In this document: piece by piece, positions 9,431-16,942 of the stretch | Layout of the letters: each line of letters begins with the position of its first letter | How positions within the stretch are numbered: position 1 is the first letter of the stretch | Source: Flammeovirgaceae bacterium UBA7330 | GTDB taxonomy: Bacteria; Bacteroidota; Bacteroidia; Cytophagales; Cyclobacteriaceae | Length of the DNA stretch: 64,000 bases | NCBI GenBank assembly: GCA_002471275.1 | Contig: DKPQ01000023.1 | Span: 478,102 to 542,101, forward strand | Reading direction: 5' to 3' | Translations under genes and position numbers: made by a program | The notes under the pieces: generated by a model | Database searches by the model: none | The model's input: the letters and a program-made list of their open reading frames with translations, nothing else | What the model was told of the DNA's origin: nothing

Positions 9431-10155
9431 CAATGACTTATTAAGCTATCATAATATTCCAGTAAGGAGACAATATCTTTATCGTACCCTTTTTTGGGCC
9501 TAAGCATATTTTTTCTAATATATCTTCTAAGCTCTTTTTTATAATCCCACAATTCCTTGATGATGGACCTTCTGGATGAGACCTGGTTGTACGTACCTTC
9601 CTGTTTCAAGAAATACACATCATAATTCCTGAAGTCCATTGTTAGATCTCCCTTGGATGGAAATGCAATTTTTTTTCGCTTGGCAATCAATTGAACGCTT
9701 TCTCCTATATATAACTCATCATAGAATCCCTGTTTTTTCTCCGGTGACTCACTTTTATGATAGTATTTAAAGAAATGATCATTCATGGTGAACCATTCAA
9801 CTTTATCCTGGCTCAGGTTTACAGGTTGTGAATAAAAAATTTGAAGGGGATGTCTCAGTAAGAGGACGTCTGCCGCAACATCATAAAGACCAAAAAAATC
9901 GCTGTAGACCTGATCCGAATAACTTATCTCAATTTCAAGCCATCTATTATGCGAAAAAAACTGATGCGAGATCGTTGAACTGTAATAAACAGCATAATGT
10001 GACCCGGATGTAATTGGCAGGTTGGCTAATCCAATGGTATTATCAAACCACTCGGTAACGTTTCCGTCCAAATCCAAAGAAGTAATGTCATATTGAGCTT
10101 TTGTATGAAAAGAAATGAGTAAAACCAGTAGCAACAAAAAGGGTTTATTATTCAT
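9430..10155 (-). CDS. Secreted protein of unknown function, first gene of the receptor operon
   Basis: A 241-residue protein with a clear signal peptide (MNNKPFLLLLVLLISFHTKA, cleavage before Q). The mature part is rich in aromatic residues and ends in a basic stretch (RRYIRKNMLRPKKGYDKD). No catalytic motif was recognised. Its stop codon overlaps the start of the TonB-dependent receptor by one base, so the two are translationally coupled. That coupling suggests an envelope function linked to the receptor, perhaps as a periplasmic accessory. The 224-base gap upstream separates it from the divergent GntR gene. No TAnnTTTG box was found for this direction. Confidence 0.7.
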   Translation of the reverse strand: MNNKPFLLLLVLLISFHTKAQYDITSLDLDGNVTEWFDNTIGLANLPITSGSHYAVYYSSTISHQFFSHNRWLEIEISYSDQVYSDFFGLYDVAADVLLLRHPLQIFYSQPVNLSQDKVEWFTMNDHFFKYYHKSESPEKKQGFYDELYIGESVQLIAKRKKIAFPSKGDLTMDFRNYDVYFLKQEGTYNQVSSRRSIIKELWDYKKELRRYIRKNMLRPKKGYDKDIVSLLEYYDSLISH

Positions 10156-10321
10156 AATGGGGCGACCTCCTCATTTGTAAAAGCAATTTTGGGCCTGAAG
10201 GTACTCAATAATTCCAATTCAAATTCAAATCTTGCTTCAGATTACAATCAACTCAAAAAACAACTCACTTAATTGTGAGAATGTAAAAAATTAAAAAAAT
10301 TCAACGGCGTAATCTGTTATA

Positions 10322-10354
10322 TTGTAATTTGACAGCCTTAAACCACTATCTTTA
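10322..10354 (+). promoter_or_regulatory. Weak candidate promoter for the GntR/sugar operon
   Basis: TATCTTTA at 10347-10354 is one base from the Bacteroidota -7 box TAnnTTTG. A TTG at 10322-10324 lies 22 bases upstream and another at 10329-10331 lies 15 bases upstream, so neither spacing is ideal. It sits about 25 bases before the regulator start codon. Confidence 0.3.
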
Positions 10355-10379
10355 GAGGCCCTATTGACAACAGAAGAAT

Positions 10380-11438
10380 ATGAAACAACACATTGATCAA
10401 CCTGAAAAAGAAGATAAGTTTCTAAACTTTTTGAGAATCGAGGAAGATTCAAAGACCCCCAAATACAAGCAAATTGTAGATACGATTGTATCTGATATCG
10501 AAAATGGGATCTTCAAAATAGGGGAACGTATTCCCTCTATCAATGAAACGAGTGAAGAGTTTTATCTTTCACGTGACACAGTAGAAAGAGCTTACAAAGT
10601 ATTAAAAAGAAAAGGGTTAATCATACCCGTAAAGGGGAAAGGCTATTTCGTTGCCAATACAGGAGGACCTAAAGAGCTTCGAATACTTATGCTCCTCACT
10701 AAACTTGGTGAACGTAAGAAGCTAATTTATAATGCTTTTAAAAATAAATTCAATCAGGATGAAGTAACCATTGATGTGATCATCCACAATTGTAATCCTT
10801 ATACCCTGGAGTCAGCAATCATAGAAAACCTGGGCAATTACGATCACTATGTTGTGATGCCCCACGTAGACGTAGTGACTGAAAGTTTGATTGATACCAT
10901 CAATAAAATTCCGGAAGAAAGGCTGATCCTCATCAATCAGGAAATTGATGGAATCGAGGGGAGATTCTCTTCAGTTTATGAAGACTATGAGAATGATATT
11001 GAATCGGCGTTGAACCAGGGGTATGATGCTATTAAAAAGTACAAAAGACTCAAACTGGTCTTTCCATTGACTAATCATTACCTACCTTCCATCAAAAGTG
11101 GATTTACCAGATTCTGTGAGGCACATCATCTGAGTTATGAAATCACTGACACGTTCAAACATGACCTTTTATGTGATGGAGACCTTTATATCGTCATCGA
11201 AGAATCTGATCTCTGTGAACTCATCAAGACAGCCGAAGCCCGCAACTTAAAATTCGGGGAAGACATTGGGGTGATCTGCTACAATGACACTCCGGTAAAG
11301 CAAATCTTGATGGGAGGCATCAGTGTGATGACTACAGATTTTGAAAAGATGGGAGAAACTGCCGCTAATTTTATTCTGGAGAAGAAAACAGACAGAATTA
11401 AGAACCCATTTTCTTTGATCAAAAGAAGGTCCTTCTAG
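10380..11438 (+). CDS. GntR-family regulator with LacI-type sugar sensor domain
   Basis: A 352-residue transcription factor. Residues 28-92 form a GntR winged helix (YKQIVDTIVSDIENG, RIPSINETSEEFYLSRDTVE, then the wing KGKGYFV). Residues about 99-345 look like a periplasmic-binding/LacI sensor fold in place of the common UTRA or FCD domain. This architecture is usual for Bacteroidota regulators of rhamnose, fucose and arabinose genes. It lies 113 bases upstream of a sugar kinase and an isomerase on the same strand, so a sugar or sugar-phosphate effector is inferred. It probably controls this operon and perhaps the convergent rhamnosidase operon. Operator sites were not identified. Confidence 0.88.
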   Translation: MKQHIDQPEKEDKFLNFLRIEEDSKTPKYKQIVDTIVSDIENGIFKIGERIPSINETSEEFYLSRDTVERAYKVLKRKGLIIPVKGKGYFVANTGGPKELRILMLLTKLGERKKLIYNAFKNKFNQDEVTIDVIIHNCNPYTLESAIIENLGNYDHYVVMPHVDVVTESLIDTINKIPEERLILINQEIDGIEGRFSSVYEDYENDIESALNQGYDAIKKYKRLKLVFPLTNHYLPSIKSGFTRFCEAHHLSYEITDTFKHDLLCDGDLYIVIEESDLCELIKTAEARNLKFGEDIGVICYNDTPVKQILMGGISVMTTDFEKMGETAANFILEKKTDRIKNPFSLIKRRSF

Positions 11439-11551
11439 CATCCTTTTCAGGATATTACAGGAGGGTTATCTGACTCAATAGAAATTATTTTGCTTTTCTA
11501 TATAGGTTATCTTTTGCCCGGATTTTCACATTAGCCAAATAGCGAGAAGTA

Positions 11552-12982
11552 TTGAAGACGATAGCAGTATTTGACATAGGTAAGACCAACAAGAAATTTA
11601 TCATTTTTAATCAGGACTATGAGATAATTTTTGAGAAGGGACTGAAGTTTGATGAAAAGGAGGATGAAGATGGTTTTCATTCCGAGGATATCAGCAGACT
11701 GGAACGCTGGATCCCGGAAACGTTAAAAAAGTTTTGCAGTACAAACACCTATGACATAGCTGCTGTAAATTTTTCCGCTTACGGGGCATCCCTGGTACAC
11801 CTGGGTGAGAACGACAAGCGTTTGACGATGATGTATAATTACCTTAAGCCGATTCCGGATGAGGTAACCTATGAGTTCTATCAAAAATATGGTGAAGATG
11901 CGCTACCCCTTGAAACAGAATCCCCTGTTTTGGGAATGCTCAATGTGGGAATGCATTTATATTGGCTGAAGACCAAAAAGTACTCAACTTTTGAAAAAGT
12001 CAAGTCATCCCTAAATTTCCCGGAATACTGTAGCTTTCTCCTTACCAAAAAGAAATATTCTCAGATGACCAGCCTGGGCTCCCATACCAGTCTTTGGGAT
12101 TTCAAGAAGAACCAATACCATGGCTGGACGAAGAAGGAAGGCATTCAGGAATTGCTTCCCAAACTCATGCCTACAGATCATTCCGAAGATGTGGTAATCG
12201 AAGGAAAGAAACTAAAAGTAGGCATAGGTTTACATGATAGCTCAGCCGCCCTAATCCCTTACCTGAAGATCTTAAAGTCGAAGTTTGTATTGATTTCTTC
12301 CGGCACCTGGAATATCAGCATGAATCCATTTAACCAGTCCCCACTTACATTGGAGGAGCTGAAAAAAGATTGTCTTAGCTATATTAGTTATGAAGGTAAA
12401 AAAGTAAAATCCAGCAGGGTTTTCCTGGGGAATGAATATGAGCACTGGAGACAAAAGCTGGAGCAACATTTCAATAAGTCCTCCGGATATCATAAACGCA
12501 TCAAGTTTGATCCGGTGATCATGAATAATTTGTTGATCAAACCCTCGGAAAAGAGAGTATTCCTGCCACAAACCATGAAAGGCACTGGCCCACTACCGGG
12601 GGATTTCAGTCGTCATCAGATCGATCTTAACGTATTCGAAAATTTCAATGAAGCCTATCATCAACTGATCCTGGACCTGACTTATATCCAAAAATTGTCG
12701 TTGGACCTCATTCTGGAAAAAGAAACAAAGGATATTATCGTCTCAGGTGGTTTTACTTCAAATGAAGTTTTTCTAAATACTTTGGCGGGATTTTATCCTG
12801 ATTACAACGTTTATTCTACCAAACTTTCGCGGGCCTCTTCATTGGGTGCAGCCATGGTACTGCATGACAAGTGGAATAAAAAACCATTAAGCAAGGACCT
12901 TTTGGCATTTAAAGACTTCAAGCCACCAGGATTCCTGGATTTTGGAGAATACCAGTATAGCAAGGTCGGCACAAATGTGTAA
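11552..12982 (+). CDS. FGGY-family sugar kinase, probably L-rhamnulokinase
   Basis: A 476-residue kinase of the FGGY family. The N-terminal phosphate-1 loop is FDIGKTNKK (7-15), the likely catalytic base is Asp229 in GLHDSSAAL, and ATP-contacting loops are SSGTWN (249-254) and VSGGFTSN near 395-402. The start is a TTG: an in-frame TAG lies only four codons upstream with no ATG between, and family members begin at this point. FGGY enzymes phosphorylate ketoses such as rhamnulose, fuculose or xylulose. The next gene is rhamnose-isomerase-like and a rhamnosidase is close by, so rhamnulose is the favoured substrate. Fuculose cannot be excluded. Confidence 0.82.
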   Translation: MKTIAVFDIGKTNKKFIIFNQDYEIIFEKGLKFDEKEDEDGFHSEDISRLERWIPETLKKFCSTNTYDIAAVNFSAYGASLVHLGENDKRLTMMYNYLKPIPDEVTYEFYQKYGEDALPLETESPVLGMLNVGMHLYWLKTKKYSTFEKVKSSLNFPEYCSFLLTKKKYSQMTSLGSHTSLWDFKKNQYHGWTKKEGIQELLPKLMPTDHSEDVVIEGKKLKVGIGLHDSSAALIPYLKILKSKFVLISSGTWNISMNPFNQSPLTLEELKKDCLSYISYEGKKVKSSRVFLGNEYEHWRQKLEQHFNKSSGYHKRIKFDPVIMNNLLIKPSEKRVFLPQTMKGTGPLPGDFSRHQIDLNVFENFNEAYHQLILDLTYIQKLSLDLILEKETKDIIVSGGFTSNEVFLNTLAGFYPDYNVYSTKLSRASSLGAAMVLHDKWNKKPLSKDLLAFKDFKPPGFLDFGEYQYSKVGTNV

Positions 12983-13003
12983 CACAATTAAAACACCAAC
13001 GCA

Positions 13004-14275
13004 ATGAACATTAACCCCTCTCAAATTTCAAGTCACAATGAATCGTTGTTGGCTGACCACAAGGAAAAATTTGACTTCCTGGCTCAACAGCTGGACAAAT
13101 CAGGCATTGACGTTGAAAACCTGATCCAAAAAGTACAAAACCTACAGATTGAAGTACCTAGCTGGGCGCTGGGGACCGGTGGTACCCGGTTTGGTAGGTT
13201 TGCCGGTGGTGGAGAACCTGGCAATCTCATTCAAAAGATTGAAGATGTCGGAGTACTGAATACTTTATCACGTGCCTGCGATTCGATTTCATTACACATC
13301 CCCTGGGACATCCCATCTGATGCCAATGCCATCAAACAGGAGCTTAAAACGAAGGGATTGAAGATCAATTCGGTAAACTCCAATACATTTCAGGACCAGC
13401 CCGATCAAAAGCACTCCTACAAATTTGGTTCGCTCTGTCATACGGACAAGGAAGTCCGCAAACAAGCGGTAGACCACAATATTGAGGTGATTGAATACGG
13501 CAAGATGCTCGACGCTAATGTGCTCACTGTATGGCTGGCTGACGGATCTTCTTTCCCGGGACAAATGGATTTCAGAAGAGCTTATAGCAACACCTTGTCG
13601 TCGCTGGAGGAGATATATAGCAAAATACCTAATGAATGGCAGATGCTTCTGGAGTATAAACCCTTCGAGCCTGCCTTTTATCATACGGTGATCCCTGATT
13701 GGGGCACTTCCTATTCCATGGTTACGGCTCTGGGAGATAAGGCAAACACGCTCGTTGACCTTGGGCATCATCTGCCAAACACGAACATCGAACAGATCGT
13801 GGCAACACTCCAACTACTCAACAAGCTTGGAGGTTTCCACTTCAATGACAGTAAATATGCAGACGATGACATCTCCGTAGGATCAATCAAACCATATGCT
13901 TTGTTTCTGATCTTTTTGGAACTGGTAAAAGGAGAAACCACCAACATGGAGCCAGCCTGGATGATCGATGCCAGTCATAATCTAAAAGACCCCCTGCAGG
14001 ATCTGCTTCAGTCATTACAAAACATTCACCTGAACTACGCTAAAGCTTTGACAGTGAATCTGGATGAACTTAGACATGCACAGGAAAGTAATGAAGTGGC
14101 TCAATGTCAGGAAATTTTACAAAATGCTTTCCAGCTTGACCTGAGGCCACTTGTCGCTGAAGCCAGGTTCAGAGCAGGAGGAGCGCTTAATCCTTTATCT
14201 GCGTTCAAAAGCCTGAAAGTTCGAGAAAATCTTATCAAGGAACGAGGAACGTCAACAGTAGCTACCGGACTATAA
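13004..14275 (+). CDS. TIM-barrel sugar isomerase, L-rhamnose isomerase (Pseudomonas stutzeri type)
   Basis: A 423-residue xylose-isomerase-fold protein. Metal ligands line up, two residues lower, with those I recall for P. stutzeri L-rhamnose isomerase: Glu217 (LLEYKPFEP), Asp252 and His255 (VDLGHH), His279 (GGFHFND), and Asp287/Asp289 (YADDD). Asp322 (MIDASHN) supplies the last. It would convert L-rhamnose to L-rhamnulose in the cytoplasm, using two divalent metals. It follows the kinase by 21 bases in the same operon, which supports the order isomerisation then phosphorylation. The stutzeri-type enzyme is broad in specificity, so other 6-deoxy- or aldohexoses are possible. Confidence 0.83.
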   Translation: MNINPSQISSHNESLLADHKEKFDFLAQQLDKSGIDVENLIQKVQNLQIEVPSWALGTGGTRFGRFAGGGEPGNLIQKIEDVGVLNTLSRACDSISLHIPWDIPSDANAIKQELKTKGLKINSVNSNTFQDQPDQKHSYKFGSLCHTDKEVRKQAVDHNIEVIEYGKMLDANVLTVWLADGSSFPGQMDFRRAYSNTLSSLEEIYSKIPNEWQMLLEYKPFEPAFYHTVIPDWGTSYSMVTALGDKANTLVDLGHHLPNTNIEQIVATLQLLNKLGGFHFNDSKYADDDISVGSIKPYALFLIFLELVKGETTNMEPAWMIDASHNLKDPLQDLLQSLQNIHLNYAKALTVNLDELRHAQESNEVAQCQEILQNAFQLDLRPLVAEARFRAGGALNPLSAFKSLKVRENLIKERGTSTVATGL

Positions 14276-14279
14276 ACAT

Positions 14280-15671
14280 ATGACCCAAAAAAAATCAATT
14301 ATCGGAGAGCTCGATTCCGTAGAGGAGTTTGAGCGCCAACCTGTCCCCACCAATAAGCTTAAGAGTCTTAAAAACTTTATTGGCATGTATGCCGGGGAAC
14401 ATACTGCAGGAACTGAATTTGTAATAGGCCCTTTGTTTGTCGCACATGGAGTATCGGCTTTGGACCTGCTCCTGGGACTATTCGTCGGGAATACGCTTGC
14501 CGTGCTAAGCTGGACCTTTCTGACAGCACCAATCGCGGTCAAAGAACGCATTACCTTGTATTTTCAGCTGGAAAAGATCTGTGGAAAAAACCTTGTCACC
14601 GTCTACAACATCGTAAATGCACTGATGTTTTGCTTCCTGGCCGGATCTATGATTGCTGTGTCAGCTACTGCGGTAGGGATCCCCTTCGACATGCGTATGC
14701 CACACCTGAGTGATACCTATCCCAACAGCATTAGTTGGGTCGTGGCAGTATTTCTCATTGGATCTGTGATCACTATAATAGCCATGTACGGATATAACCA
14801 GGTATCAAAGTTTGCCAACATTGCGGCACCCTGGATGATCCTGGTATTTATTGCGGCTGCTGTCTCCGTTTTTCCTCAACTGGGCATTGAGCAGCTATCA
14901 GACTTTTGGCCCATCGCCAATGAAGTAATCTGGAAGGGTATTCCCCTGGAAGGACAAAGCAAGTTCACCTTCTGGCATGTCACCTTTTTTGCCTGGTTCG
15001 CCAACATGGCCATGCACATTGGAATGGCTGACCTTTCGATCTTTCGATATGCCAAAAAATGGCAATACGGACTGGCCTCTGCTACAGGTATGTACCTGGG
15101 GCACTTTATTGCCTGGATGGCCTCAGGTATTCTGTATGCATTGTTCCTCTACCAGTCCAATAACAGCACCGAGTTTGCTCCTGGTCCGATAGCCTATAAT
15201 GCGGCCGGAATAGCGGGTGCAATCTGTGTGGTGATTGCCGGATGGACTACTGCTACTCCAACCATTTATAGAGCTGGTTTGGCACTCCAGGCCATTGTGC
15301 CTGGTTCTAAAACCTGGAAGGTGACTGCTTTTACCGGCCTGATCACCACCGTTGCTGCATGCTTTCCCGGACTGGTCATGCAGTTACTGGATTTTGTAGC
15401 GCTTTATGGCCTTATGCTCATGCCCATGGGAGCGATCATCTTTGTGGACTATTACTTTGCTGACAAATTCAAGTTCACCCAATATTATGCTCAGGTAAAA
15501 GGGATTAAATTCAATTTGTCTCCGGGGCTCGTCTGGGTCCTGACGCTGGCACTTTGTCTGGTCTTTAATTTCAATTTCGGCGTTGACATTTTCTTTCTAG
15601 GTCTTCCCGGATGGTTTGTAGCCGCTTTTCTCTATGTAATTCTCAATAAAATGCTTCAAAAAAATGTCTAA
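14280..15671 (+). CDS. NCS1-family permease (cytosine/purine permease-like), possible sugar transporter
   Basis: A 463-residue integral membrane protein with about 12 hydrophobic segments and the layout of nucleobase:cation symporter-1 proteins. The first helix region is preceded by KNFIGMYAGEHTAGTEFVIG, where NCS1 proteins carry substrate and sodium contacts. Classical members import cytosine, purines, allantoin or hydantoins. Here the gene starts four bases after the isomerase stop and overlaps the next small gene by 8 bases. It is therefore embedded in a sugar-catabolic operon with no nucleobase enzyme in view. Import of L-rhamnose or another sugar is inferred from context only. Confidence 0.8.
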   Translation: MTQKKSIIGELDSVEEFERQPVPTNKLKSLKNFIGMYAGEHTAGTEFVIGPLFVAHGVSALDLLLGLFVGNTLAVLSWTFLTAPIAVKERITLYFQLEKICGKNLVTVYNIVNALMFCFLAGSMIAVSATAVGIPFDMRMPHLSDTYPNSISWVVAVFLIGSVITIIAMYGYNQVSKFANIAAPWMILVFIAAAVSVFPQLGIEQLSDFWPIANEVIWKGIPLEGQSKFTFWHVTFFAWFANMAMHIGMADLSIFRYAKKWQYGLASATGMYLGHFIAWMASGILYALFLYQSNNSTEFAPGPIAYNAAGIAGAICVVIAGWTTATPTIYRAGLALQAIVPGSKTWKVTAFTGLITTVAACFPGLVMQLLDFVALYGLMLMPMGAIIFVDYYFADKFKFTQYYAQVKGIKFNLSPGLVWVLTLALCLVFNFNFGVDIFFLGLPGWFVAAFLYVILNKMLQKNV

Positions 15672-15846
15672 GTCATTGTTATCCTTACTCAAGGTCCTTT
15701 CGTTTATTGGACTTGGGTTGACTATCATACCTTCCATTCTGGTCTTTATGCTTGTGATCAGTCATGACATGCACATCAACCTGATGGGAGTGGGCATGGT
15801 TACGTGGTTTGTCACAGCCCCTTTTTGGATCAATAAAAACAACTGA
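15664..15846 (+). CDS. Small two-helix membrane protein
   Basis: A 60-residue protein with two hydrophobic helices (about 5-30 and 38-55) and a short polar tail (WINKNN). It overlaps the permease gene by 8 bases and is followed 9 bases later by the esterase gene, so translation is probably coupled. No known family was recognised. Its position suggests a small subunit or stabiliser of the NCS1 permease, but this is inference. It is accepted as real because of the overlap, the ATG start and the composition typical of a membrane protein. Confidence 0.62.
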   Translation: MSKSLLSLLKVLSFIGLGLTIIPSILVFMLVISHDMHINLMGVGMVTWFVTAPFWINKNN

Positions 15847-15855
15847 CATCAACTC

Positions 15856-16773
15856 ATGAGAACATTAGTCACATTAATCTTATTCTCCTTGCTTTATTCG
15901 ACATCCGCTCAACCATTTACAGTGCCCCTATTTGATGGGAAAATTCCTAACAGTAAACCATCCAAAATAGAAGAAGAAATCGAAAAGGGCGATATCCTTG
16001 TAATAAGAAAGGTCGTGACACCCCACATCGAAGTTTTTCTTCCGGCAAAAAGACAGGCTACTGGGCAGGCTGTACTCATTTGCCCCGGTGGTGGCTATGG
16101 AGTCCTGGCTTATGACTGGGAAGGCTATGATATTGCCAAATGGCTCAACAGTCAGGGTATAGCCGGTATTGTCTTAAAATACAGACTCCCCAATGCGGAA
16201 AGCCAGATAAAAAAGGAATTGAGTCCGCTTATTGACGCTAAAAGAGGTATACGATTGGTCCGACATAATGCAAAGGAATGGGGTATTGACCCTAAGCAGA
16301 TTGGCGTGATGGGTTTTTCTGCCGGTGGACATTTGGCCAGCACTTTAGGCACCCATTTTGATGAAGGAGATGCTTCTGCTACTGATCCCATCGAAAATTT
16401 AAGTTCACGTCCGGATTTCATGATCCTGGCCTACCCGGTCATCTCATTTGATCCTGAAATCTGCCACATGGGCTCACGGACAAACCTGATTGGTGAGAAT
16501 CCCTCCAAAGAACTTGAAGTCTACTACTCCAACGAAAAGCAGGTTAATATCGACACACCACCTACTTTTATCTTCCACTCACAAGACGATAAGTCCGTGA
16601 AAGTGGCCAACAGCCTGGAGATGTATCGTGGCCTGTTAGATAAAGGAGTGCCCGTGGATGCACATTTCTTCCCTACTGGCGGGCATGGTTATTCCCTGGG
16701 CATCAACACCGAAGACACGTACGGTTACTGGCCAGAGTATTGTGCGGACTGGTTGAGGAAAATCAAAAAATAG
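15856..16773 (+). CDS. Secreted alpha/beta-hydrolase, carbohydrate-esterase-like
   Basis: A 305-residue alpha/beta-hydrolase with a signal peptide (MRTLVTLILFSLLYSTSA). The oxyanion loop CPGGGYG (76-82) and nucleophile elbow GFSAGG (Ser155) are present. The charge relay Asp is likely in HSQDDKSV and the His in GGHGYSLG near the C-terminus. It resembles the xylan/acetyl-esterase-like lipases found in polysaccharide utilisation loci (BD-FAE-type), which remove acetyl or feruloyl groups. It is the last gene of the sugar operon and faces the T9SS-tailed hydrolase. Removal of acyl decorations from the target glycan is the likely role. Confidence 0.8.
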   Translation: MRTLVTLILFSLLYSTSAQPFTVPLFDGKIPNSKPSKIEEEIEKGDILVIRKVVTPHIEVFLPAKRQATGQAVLICPGGGYGVLAYDWEGYDIAKWLNSQGIAGIVLKYRLPNAESQIKKELSPLIDAKRGIRLVRHNAKEWGIDPKQIGVMGFSAGGHLASTLGTHFDEGDASATDPIENLSSRPDFMILAYPVISFDPEICHMGSRTNLIGENPSKELEVYYSNEKQVNIDTPPTFIFHSQDDKSVKVANSLEMYRGLLDKGVPVDAHFFPTGGHGYSLGINTEDTYGYWPEYCADWLRKIKK

Positions 16774-16942
16774 ATTTTAAACCCTTTAGAACATTGAGGA
16801 AGTTGTGGCTAAAACTAAATGGCCTTAATGGCTTAAGGGTTTCAAAAAAATGATCTTCCCTTTTAGGCTTCAGCAAATGATTGAACCATTGAGAAATTTA
16901 GATAATTAAGGGAGTATTGGATTAATCTCAATGTTCAAGACT
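16774..16942. other. Convergent intergenic gap with a long-loop inverted repeat
   Basis: Between two converging operons. AAACCCTT at 16779-16786 is matched by AAGGGTTT at 16835-16842, followed by a run of A on the plus strand after 16843. The 48-base loop and lack of a T-tract on the plus strand make it a poor terminator for that direction. No small gene was seen. Confidence 0.3.
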
